23,827 nt of DNA, taken from CAZMCC01 sp964564695 (lineage in GTDB: Bacteria; Planctomycetota; Phycisphaerae; Phycisphaerales; UBA1924). This document shows, one piece after another, positions 1 to 7,002 of this stretch. Positions within the stretch are counted from its first letter, which is position 1, and the number at the start of each line of letters is the position of its first letter. The stretch is taken from NCBI GenBank assembly GCA_964564695.1, contig CAZMCC010000062.1, positions 1 through 23,827 of the forward strand, written 5' to 3'. Under the pieces are notes generated by a model that worked only from the letters and a program-made list of their open reading frames with translations, made no database searches and had not been told where the DNA came from. Made by a program: the position numbers and the translations under genes.

Positions 1-90
1 AACCCCCCGAGCCCTTGACTTTCAAGACAGTCGCTCCGCGATGCGGAGGGAGATCTCATTCACTCGCTTGCGCTCGCGTCTCGTATCGAA

Positions 91-957
<867 letters not shown>

Positions 958-1084
958 GGTGTGTTCACTCCGAGGAACGCAGGCCCGATGAGCCCCGCAC
1001 CCCCACAAACCGCTCCCGATCAACATCGAAGGGCGGTAGCATAGAACCGGCGTGGATGGGGGGCAGGCGGATGTGGACGGGTCA

Positions 1085-1103
1085 CACAGGCGGGACGCCT
1101 GTG
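1085..1103. repeat. REP-like dispersed hairpin (CACAGGCG-GGA-CGCCTGTG)
   Basis: A perfect 8-bp inverted repeat with a 3-nt loop, sitting in the 165-bp divergent intergenic space about 20 bp before the TPR gene start. Read in different frames it gives the peptides GGTPVPP, RRDACATI and QASRLCD. From general knowledge, I recognise these as typical spurious translations of a dispersed GGCGGGACGCC element in planctomycete and verrucomicrobial genomes. Only one copy is in this window, so its dispersed nature is inferred. Confidence 0.55.
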
Positions 1104-1122
1104 CCACCATCACGGAGCGGGC

Positions 1123-1434
1123 ATGTCGCGGCTCGAGAAGCTCACCAAGCTGCTGGCCGCCGACCCGCAGGACGCATTCGTGCTCTACGCGCTCGCGCAG
1201 GAGCACGCCGGGGCCGGCGATGCCCCCAAGGCCGTCGAGTTCTTCGACCGCTGCATCGCGGCCGACCCCAGGCATGCGTACGCGCACTACCACAAGGCCA
1301 AAGTCCTCGACGACATGGGCGACCGCCCCGCGGCCCTCGCGGCCATCGCCAACGGCCTCGACGCGGCCCGATCCGCGAACGACCCCAAGGCCGCGTCCGA
1401 GCTCGAAGCACTCCTTGACGAACTGAGTGAGTGA
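1123..1434 (+). CDS. Small tetratricopeptide-repeat (TPR) protein
   Basis: A 103-residue protein made almost entirely of antiparallel helices with TPR signatures: ALAQEHAGAGDAPKAVEFFDRCIAADP and a second unit around YHKAKVLDDMGDRPAALAAIANGL (quoted as approximate repeat blocks). It has no signal peptide or membrane segment, so it is probably a cytosolic protein-protein interaction module; the partner is unknown. The ATG at 1123 follows GGAG with 5-nt spacing. Its stop lies 6 bp before the start of recX, so the two are probably cotranscribed. Short TPR proteins of this kind are common in planctomycetes as stand-alone genes. Function beyond scaffold is not inferable. Confidence 0.8.
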   Translation: MSRLEKLTKLLAADPQDAFVLYALAQEHAGAGDAPKAVEFFDRCIAADPRHAYAHYHKAKVLDDMGDRPAALAAIANGLDAARSANDPKAASELEALLDELSE

Positions 1435-1440
1435 CGCATA

Positions 1441-2187
1441 ATGAACAATCGGACGCCCCCCACCACTTCCCCGCACGACGAGCAGTCACGGCGCGACCCG
1501 CTCATCGGCCGCCCCATCACGGCCATCTCGCCCCTCCCCGCCGATGAACGCTGGACCATGGTCCGCGTGGGGCGCCGGCGTGCCGGCACGATCGACTCGA
1601 CGCGCATCGGCGAACTCGGCGTGGCGATCGGGGCCGCGTGGACGATGGAGATGGAACGGGCCAGCGCCGACGCCGAGCGCTACGTCGGCCTGCGCCTCTT
1701 CGCCGTGCGGTCGCTGGCACGCCGGGCGATGTCCCGCGGCCAGGCCGCCGAGAAGCTCGCGGCCCGCGCCATGAAGCGCGAACCCGGCCTCGAGCGTGCC
1801 GTGGCCCGCAAGCTCGCCGAGCGGATCGCCGGCGAGATGGCCGCGATCGGTCTCATCGACGACGCGGCCCTCGCCGCCGACGTCGCCGGCACGCTCGCGC
1901 GCCGCGGAAAGACCGGCCGGCGCCTCGCGGAGATGAAGCTGCGGAGCAAACGGATCGCCCCGGACCTGGCCCGCAAGGCCGCGACCGAGGCGTATGTCGA
2001 GGTGGATGCCCTCGCGCAGGCGACCGAGCTGGCCCGCTCACGCGTGGAGCGGATGCGCGAGAAGCCCGACCGCGACACGCTGATGAAGCGGCTCGTGGGC
2101 CAGCTCGCCCGCCGCGGCTTCGACGCCGGCGTGGCGTTCGAGGCGGCACGCAAGGCAACCGAAGGCATTCCGCGCCGCCCGCGATAA
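1441..2187 (+). CDS. recX: RecX family regulatory protein
   Basis: RecX binds RecA filaments and modulates, usually inhibits, recombinase activity in the cytoplasm. The 248-residue product has the tandem three-helix architecture from about residue 84 onward: RLFAVRSLARRAMSRGQAAEKL, then IGLIDDAALAADVAGTLARRGKTGRR followed by LRSKRI, then KRLVGQLARRGFDAGVAFEA. The first 75 residues form a small extra domain (ITAISPLP..RVGRRRAGTIDSTRIGELGV) of the kind seen on planctomycete RecX proteins, so I keep the 1441 ATG although its Shine-Dalgarno is weak. It lies 6 bp after the TPR gene and is probably in the same operon. No recA is in the window, so the regulatory target is inferred from the family. 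Confidence 0.85.
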   Translation: MNNRTPPTTSPHDEQSRRDPLIGRPITAISPLPADERWTMVRVGRRRAGTIDSTRIGELGVAIGAAWTMEMERASADAERYVGLRLFAVRSLARRAMSRGQAAEKLAARAMKREPGLERAVARKLAERIAGEMAAIGLIDDAALAADVAGTLARRGKTGRRLAEMKLRSKRIAPDLARKAATEAYVEVDALAQATELARSRVERMREKPDRDTLMKRLVGQLARRGFDAGVAFEAARKATEGIPRRPR

Positions 2188-2238
2188 GAGCCGGGAGCGG
2201 AAGCGACCGGCCACGGCGATCCCGCTTTGCGAAAAGAC

Positions 2239-3213
2239 TCAGCCGTGGACCCGCGCTTGCGCTTGCGGCTCTTGTTTCACCGCCGACATCATCTCCGGCA
2301 TCGACGCGATCTGCAGCACCTGCATCGGCGGCGGGGGCGCGATCTTGGCCGCGTCCACCGCGAGCTTGAGCTCGCGGAGCAGCAGCTGGCGCACGCCGAG
2401 GAACTGGCCCGTGTGGGCCCACACGGTCACGGTGTAGATCACCGTCGGCGCGAGGTCGAACAGGACAACGCCCGCCGCGGGGTTCGGCACGGCGCCGACG
2501 TTGGCCGCCAGCACCTTCTCCACCGCCTTCATCAGCAGCGGCGGGACATCGTCAAGGCTCGCAGCGGGCGAGACCGGGACGTTGATGGCCACGCAGCGCC
2601 GGTCGTGGTGCGTCTGGTTCTCGATGACGCCCGAGAAGATGGCGCCGTTGGGAACGATGATGCGCCGGTTGTCGATGGTGTCGAGGTTCGTCGTGAAGAG
2701 GTCGATGCCGTCGACGACGCCCGCCTGCCCCGCGACGATCACGGCGTCGCCGATCTTGAACGGCCGGAAGATCAGCAGCAGGATGCCCGACGCGAGGTTG
2801 CCGAGATTGCCCTGCAGCGCGAGGCCCACGGCCAGGCCGGCACCGGCGATCAGGGCCGCGAAGCCCGTCGTGCTGAGGCCGAGCGTTCCCGCGACCGTGA
2901 TGAGGGCGAAGATGACGATCGCCCACTTCGCGAGATTGCCGAGGAACTTCGCGAGCGTGAGGTCGACCTTGGCCTGCGTGCACAGGCGGATGATGAGACG
3001 CCGTATCCAGCCCGCGATGAACAGGGCGATGAGGAACAGCACGATCGCCAGCAGCACCATCGGGCCCTTGGTGATCAGCCACTCGGTGGCCTGATCGGCG
3101 AGCTTGGAGAGCAGCGTCACCGCCTCGCCCAGGCTCTTGGGGGGCTCGACGGCGGGTTTGGCGTCCGCGGCCGGGGCGGCCTTGTCAGCGTCCTGAAGCA
3201 GAAGGGCGAGCAT
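2239..3213 (-). CDS. MscS-family mechanosensitive ion channel
   Basis: Small-conductance mechanosensitive channel of the cytoplasmic membrane that releases solutes on hypo-osmotic shock. The 324-residue product has an Ala/Pro-rich N-terminus, then hydrophobic helices at about residues 51-70, 94-113 and 117-147. The last is the Gly/Ala-rich pore helix (GFAALIAGAGLAVGLALQG). The beta-domain follows with FRPFKIGD (149-156), a VDGIDLFTT loop and VPNG (187-190), then a mixed C-terminal vestibule. The frame opens at 3240, but the ATG at 3213 is preceded by GGAGG with 7-nt spacing and is much the better start. It is divergent from the STN-like gene. Family is certain; the gating stimulus and any ligand are not. 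Confidence 0.9.
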   Translation of the reverse strand: MLALLLQDADKAAPAADAKPAVEPPKSLGEAVTLLSKLADQATEWLITKGPMVLLAIVLFLIALFIAGWIRRLIIRLCTQAKVDLTLAKFLGNLAKWAIVIFALITVAGTLGLSTTGFAALIAGAGLAVGLALQGNLGNLASGILLLIFRPFKIGDAVIVAGQAGVVDGIDLFTTNLDTIDNRRIIVPNGAIFSGVIENQTHHDRRCVAINVPVSPAASLDDVPPLLMKAVEKVLAANVGAVPNPAAGVVLFDLAPTVIYTVTVWAHTGQFLGVRQLLLRELKLAVDAAKIAPPPPMQVLQIASMPEMMSAVKQEPQAQARVHG

Positions 3214-3491
3214 GAGGAATCCTCCAGTGGATGACGGCAAGATGAGCCGTCGGGGGCAGGGGGGGACTCCGCGATGGTTCGCCTGCTCCAGGACCGGAGT
3301 TGTTGCCGGTTCGACAATTTGGGTTGCGTACGGTCCAGCGCGCGCCGATCCTTGATTCCAGCGGGAACCGGCGGAAGGGGTGTGCGTCTATGGACTTACG
3401 GACAGGGCGAGCTGGGTGAAGCGGCCGCCGACGCGAAAGGACGCGCGAGCGGCCCCGGGCGAGCCAAGAATCACCGAAACGGAGAACTCCC

Positions 3492-4571
3492 ATGGGTACG
3501 CGGTCGAGTCGGCTGGTCATCGCGGCGGGTCTGACGACGGGCCTGTTCTGCGCCGCGGCAGCGCTGGCACAGAGCGGCACGAGCGTGCCAAGCTCCGTCC
3601 CCGCCTCGAGCACGCCCGTGCCCCGGGTGATTTCGACCGGGCACCCCGCGCGGACGAACCTGACGAAGATGATGCGGCGCATCACGATCGAGCTCAAGGA
3701 GCAGCGGCTCGAGGACGTGATCAAGTTCATCGCCGAGGTCACCGGCGCCGAGCTCGAACCGATCTGGTCCGAGGGCTCGGGCGACCGCGCCGGGCTGAAC
3801 AAGGACGCGATGGTCACGCTGAAGGCCAACAACATGACCGCACTCGACCTGCTCGAGAGCGTGCTCGCCAAGGCCGGACGCAGCGACACCGGCAGCGGGC
3901 AGTCCACGTGGCAGTTCACCGAGTACGGCGCGATCGAGATCGGCCCCAAGGAACGTCTCAACGAGACCAAGCGCACCCAGATCTACGACATCAAGGACCT
4001 CATCATCGAGATCCCGACCTTCCCCGATGCGCCCCAGATCGACCTGACAGGCGTGCTGCAGCAGAGCCAGGGCGGCGGCGGCGGCGGGCGGAGCCCGTTC
4101 CGGGACGACCAGCAGCAACGGCTCACACGCCAACAACGCGATCAGTTCAAGTCCGACCGGGTCAACCACCTGCTCGACATCCTCCGCAGCAGCGTCGAGT
4201 CCGAGCAGTGGACCGATTCAGGCGGCTCGGGCGGCAGCATCCAGCAGTTTCAGGACACTCTCATCATCAACGCCCCCGACTACATGCACCGCCAGATCAA
4301 CGGCTACGGCTGGTGGCCCGCCGCCCGGCCCATGGTCGTCGGCGGCAGACGCTACGTCAGCCTGAACATGGACGTCGACCTGGCGAAGGTTGACGGCTTC
4401 GGGCGCCAGCCCGTGACCGGCGTCGCCGGCGGCGGCACGACGCCCGGTGGAGGCGGCGGTGGTGGAGGCGGTGGTGGTGGCGGCGGAACGCCCTCGACTC
4501 CGACGCCGGGCGGCCCCGGCAGCCCGTCGAACCCGCGCCCGGGCGTGCCCAGCCCCGGCGGTCCCCGCTGA
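3492..4571 (+). CDS. Secreted STN/secretin-N-like protein with Gly- and Pro-rich tail
   Basis: A 359-residue exported protein of unknown job. A signal peptide is visible: basic RSSR, hydrophobic core, and an ALA-Q cleavage site near residues 26/27. Next comes an STN-like fold (residues about 55-150) with LTKMMRRITIELKEQRLEDVI, AEVTGAELEPIW and a VTLKANNMTALDLLESVL strand-helix pattern as in secretin N-terminal domains. A second block reads LLDILRSSVESEQW..GGSGGSIQQFQDTLIINAPDYMHRQI, a motif recurrent in planctomycete secreted proteins. The tail from about residue 316 is low-complexity polyglycine then Pro/Gly/Ser, encoded by imperfect GGN triplet repeats. The start is supported by GGAG 7 nt upstream. 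It is monocistronic, closed by the terminator at 4600-4631. No secretin beta-barrel is present, so a type II secretion role is not claimed. Confidence 0.72.
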   Translation: MGTRSSRLVIAAGLTTGLFCAAAALAQSGTSVPSSVPASSTPVPRVISTGHPARTNLTKMMRRITIELKEQRLEDVIKFIAEVTGAELEPIWSEGSGDRAGLNKDAMVTLKANNMTALDLLESVLAKAGRSDTGSGQSTWQFTEYGAIEIGPKERLNETKRTQIYDIKDLIIEIPTFPDAPQIDLTGVLQQSQGGGGGGRSPFRDDQQQRLTRQQRDQFKSDRVNHLLDILRSSVESEQWTDSGGSGGSIQQFQDTLIINAPDYMHRQINGYGWWPAARPMVVGGRRYVSLNMDVDLAKVDGFGRQPVTGVAGGGTTPGGGGGGGGGGGGGGTPSTPTPGGPGSPSNPRPGVPSPGGPR

Positions 4572-4599
4572 CATCCGGCTTGAGCGACTGAACATTCCG

Positions 4600-4631
4600 A
4601 AGGGCGGCCGTGCGATTGCGGCCGCCCTTTT
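4600..4631 (+). terminator. Rho-independent terminator after the STN-like gene
   Basis: A perfect GC-rich stem of 9 bp (GGGCGGCCG/CGGCCGCCC), extended by flanking A-T pairs, with an 8-nt loop (TGCGATTG) and followed by TTTT. It sits 28 bp after the stop of the secreted protein gene. It ends only 3 bp before the ATG assigned to the next gene. Confidence 0.85.
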
Positions 4632-4634
4632 CTC

Positions 4635-5711
4635 ATGGTCATTCTGACGCGACGGCGCGTCGGCGTATCCGCGGGCAACAATCCGCCCGTGCTCGCCGAC
4701 GCCGCAGAGATCTCGCGTGCCGCCGTCCGCCTCAAAGATGGCGGCGTCGTCGCGTTCCCGACCGAGACCGTCTACGGCCTCGGCGCGTCAGCGCTCGACC
4801 CGGCCGCCGCCGCACGCGTGTTCGAGCTGAAGGGGCGCCCGCCAAACAACCCGCTCATCGTGCACGTCACCGGGCCGGCGATGGTGTCGCGGGTGGCGGC
4901 GTCGGGGGGACCAGGCGCCTGGGACGAGCGGGCCGACCGGCTCGCACGCGCGTTTTGGCCCGGGCCGCTCTCGATCGTGCTCGCCAAAGGGCCAAGTGTC
5001 CCATCGAGCGTGACGGCCGGCGGGCCGACGGTCGCGGTGCGATGCCCCGACCATCCGATCGCGCTGGCGCTGATGTACGAGTTCGGCGGGCCGATCGTGG
5101 GACCGAGCGCGAACCGTTCCGGCGGCGTCTCGCCGACAACCGCGGGGCACGTGCGCAGCGCGTTCACGCCCGACGAAGTCCTCGTGCTCGACGGCGGGGC
5201 CTGCGCAACCGGGATCGAGTCCACCGTGGTGCGACTGCTCGACGGCCGGGCCGAGGTGCTCCGCCCGGGCGTCATCGGGCCCGACGCCATCGCGGACGTG
5301 CTGGGACTTCCCGCGGCATATGCGGATGTGCCCGGCAGCGCTGCGGCCGCGGGCGCCGGCGAACCGCTCGCAAGCCCCGGGCTTTTGTCGAGTCACTATG
5401 CGCCGGCGACGCGGGCGCGGATGATGGGGACCGACGAGCTGCAGGACTGGGCCCGGGGCGCGACGGCACGCAGGGCCGGCGACAGCGAGCGGCGGGTAGT
5501 CCTGGCGTACTCGCCGATTTCCCTTGCGCCGCAGCATTCGCTCATCGCGATGCCGCGGTCGGCGGAGGGGTACGCGGCGGCGCTGTATTCCTCTCTGCGC
5601 CTGGCCGACCAGGCCGGGGCGCGAGAGATCTTGATCGAACGCCCGATCGGGGGCGGCGCGGTGTGGGACGCCGTGCTGGATCGCTTGACGCGAGCGACGG
5701 CGGGGCGCTAG
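4635..5711 (+). CDS. tsaC: L-threonylcarbamoyladenylate synthase (Sua5/YwlC type)
   Basis: Makes threonylcarbamoyl-AMP from Thr, bicarbonate and ATP, the first step of t6A37 tRNA modification. The 358-residue product is the long Sua5/YwlC form. The YrdC domain (about residues 20-210) has FPTETVYGLG (41-50) and KGRPPNNPLIVHV (66-78). It also has GPSANRSGGVSPTTA and an IESTVV strand. A C-terminal Sua5 domain begins near SPGLLSSHYAP (247-257), which closes over the active site in this subfamily. The start is uncertain: the ATG at 4635 directly follows a terminator T-run and has no Shine-Dalgarno, and a GTG at 4689 would still leave the YrdC domain intact. Its stop overlaps that of the convergent rdgB. 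Confidence 0.92.
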   Translation: MVILTRRRVGVSAGNNPPVLADAAEISRAAVRLKDGGVVAFPTETVYGLGASALDPAAAARVFELKGRPPNNPLIVHVTGPAMVSRVAASGGPGAWDERADRLARAFWPGPLSIVLAKGPSVPSSVTAGGPTVAVRCPDHPIALALMYEFGGPIVGPSANRSGGVSPTTAGHVRSAFTPDEVLVLDGGACATGIESTVVRLLDGRAEVLRPGVIGPDAIADVLGLPAAYADVPGSAAAAGAGEPLASPGLLSSHYAPATRARMMGTDELQDWARGATARRAGDSERRVVLAYSPISLAPQHSLIAMPRSAEGYAAALYSSLRLADQAGAREILIERPIGGGAVWDAVLDRLTRATAGR

Positions 5712-6412
5712 GCCGATAGCGCGTCGAGGCGCGACCGGTTCTCGACGAGCCACTGAGCCATGGCCGCGGCCGCGCGAGCCCGATGGCTCAGCCGGTTCTT
5801 CTTCGCCGAGCCGAGCTCGGCGCCGGTGCGCGAGAAGTCGGGGCCGACGAGGAAGAGCGGGTCGTAGCCGAACCCGTTGGCGCCCGCGGGGATGCGCGGC
5901 GGCACGCCGATGCGCCCGGGGAACTCGCCGCGCGAGGAGTGCAGCACCGTGCCGTCGGGCGCGGCGAGGACCATGACGCAGACAAAGCGGGCGGCGCGGG
6001 CTTCGGGGGAGACGCGCTCAAGCGCGGCGAGCAGCTTCGCGTTGTTGAGCGCGTCGCGCCGATCGCGCGGGAGCGCGGCAAACGCGGCGGCCGGATCGGC
6101 ACTGCCCCCCGGAGTCGACGCCGGTGCCGCGAAGTGAGACGAGTTCACGCCCGGCGCACCGTCGAGCGCGTCCACCGCGAGCCCCGAATCGTCGGAGAGA
6201 CAGAGCCGCCGCGTGGCCCGCGCGTAGGCGACGGCCTTGATGGTCGCGTTCGCAAGGAACGTCGAGCCGTGCTCGTCGGGCTCGGGCAGGCCGCGCCCGC
6301 CGGGAATGTCGGCGAGGCTCTGAACCCCGAGGCCGGCGACGCCGAAGATATCGCGAAGCTCGGCGACCTTGTGCGGATTGGCCGTGGCGAGCAGGAGCGG
6401 GAGGGATGGCAT
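5708..6412 (-). CDS. rdgB: Non-canonical purine NTP pyrophosphatase (RdgB/HAM1 family)
   Basis: House-cleaning cytosolic pyrophosphatase that hydrolyses dITP, ITP and XTP to monophosphates, keeping deaminated purines out of nucleic acids. The 234-residue product shows the family motifs in order: ATANPHK (residues 9-15, phosphate-binding T and K), STFLANA, the catalytic SDDSG (73-77), GFGYDPLF and SHRARA. Two features differ from common family members: GVNSSHFA (88-95) where most have GVYSARYA, and an insertion after it (APASTPGGSADPAAAF). Both may reflect lineage variation. It is convergent with tsaC, the two genes sharing CTAG so that both stop codons overlap. The ATG at 6412 has only a weak Shine-Dalgarno, but the family N-terminus begins there. 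Confidence 0.92.
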   Translation of the reverse strand: MPSLPLLLATANPHKVAELRDIFGVAGLGVQSLADIPGGRGLPEPDEHGSTFLANATIKAVAYARATRRLCLSDDSGLAVDALDGAPGVNSSHFAAPASTPGGSADPAAAFAALPRDRRDALNNAKLLAALERVSPEARAARFVCVMVLAAPDGTVLHSSRGEFPGRIGVPPRIPAGANGFGYDPLFLVGPDFSRTGAELGSAKKNRLSHRARAAAAMAQWLVENRSRLDALSA

Positions 6413-6522
6413 GAGCCCGGATTATGGGCGGCGCCCGGGCGGGAAAGGGCCATGAACGGGCGTCGCGGGCCGCAGAAGCGTCGCAGCCGGCGGGCAAATC
6501 GTCCGCCTGACACAGACCAACC

Positions 6523-6550
6523 TTGACGGTTCCGAGGCGTGGGCTACGCT
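6523..6550 (+). promoter_or_regulatory. Sigma-70-type promoter of tRNA-Asn
   Basis: TTGACG at 6523-6528 and TACGCT at 6545-6550 are separated by 16 nt. Transcription would start near 6557, about 9 nt before the mature tRNA. Both boxes are near consensus, and the position directly before a tRNA makes the call convincing. Confidence 0.72.
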
Positions 6551-6565
6551 TTGGGCCCGAGCGAT

Positions 6566-6637
6566 TCCCCGATAGCTCAATGGTAGAGCGATCGGCTGTT
6601 AACCGATAGGTTCTAGGTTCGAGTCCTAGTCGGGGAG
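6566..6637 (+). tRNA. tRNA-Asn (anticodon GTT)
   Basis: Folds as a complete 72-nt cloverleaf. The acceptor TCCCCGA pairs with TCGGGGA, the D stem is GCTC/GAGC, and the anticodon stem ATCGG/CCGAT holds loop CTGTTAA with GTT at 6598-6600. The variable loop is 5 nt (AGGTT). The T stem is CTAGG/CCTAG with loop TTCGAGT, and the discriminator is G. CCA is not encoded. It is the last host gene before the accessory region and a plausible integration target, although no duplicated 3' end of the tRNA was found in the window. Confidence 0.97.
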
Positions 6638-6643
6638 CTTTAG

Positions 6644-6670
6644 ACCGGCCCGCGAAAGCGGGCCGGTTTT
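6644..6670 (+). terminator. Rho-independent terminator of tRNA-Asn
   Basis: A perfect 10-bp stem ACCGGCCCGC / GCGGGCCGGT around a GAAA tetraloop, followed by TTTT, 6 bp after the tRNA. A strong intrinsic terminator. Confidence 0.92.
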
Positions 6671-7002
6671 GCTTTACGGCCCCGCCAGTTTCCGGCCAGC
6701 GGACGGGGGCGCGAATCCCGCGCGATTCCCGACCGGATTGCCGACCCGCCGACGGGGGCAGACTCTCGATTCGGCTGGCCCGATCGCACCACCGACGGCA
6801 ACTCCGACGGTTCCGGTCCCCCCCTCGCGGAAACCTCTCGAACTCTCTCGGCCTCTCGGTTAGCGCCCGTGCCGTTTTGACGCGGGGTTCCGATGGGGGC
6901 TCAGCACGGATGGGAACGGTTCCGACAGAGAGATAGGTTACCCTGTCACTCGAACGTCCATCCCGATCCACAACTCGGGGAGTCCGAATTGGAGTTTTCG
7001 TC
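6671..7002. other. 332-bp junction between tRNA-Asn and the RloC-like gene; no gene seen
   Basis: No convincing reading frame. It contains a CTCTCG-rich stretch (about 6834-6859) and a short palindrome GGAAC-G-GTTCC at 6913-6923. A GGAG at 6991-6994 is the ribosome-binding site of the next gene. This is the likeliest place for the left end of the accessory region, because base composition falls after it. No insertion-sequence end or duplicated tRNA fragment is visible. Confidence 0.5.

Noticed and set aside
34..48. CTCCGC-GAT-GCGGAG hairpin downstream of the dehydrogenase gene
   Set aside because: Only 6 bp and no T-run in the transcribed direction, so not supported as a terminator.
2227..3234. 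A 335-codon plus-strand frame
   Set aside because: Composition (Arg/Asp/His-rich) is that of the antisense of the MscS gene, which has real membrane helices and motifs.
6613..6637. Second copy of the tRNA 3' end as attR
   Set aside because: No copy of CTAGGTTCGAGTCCTAG was found elsewhere in the window; the right end may lie beyond 23827.
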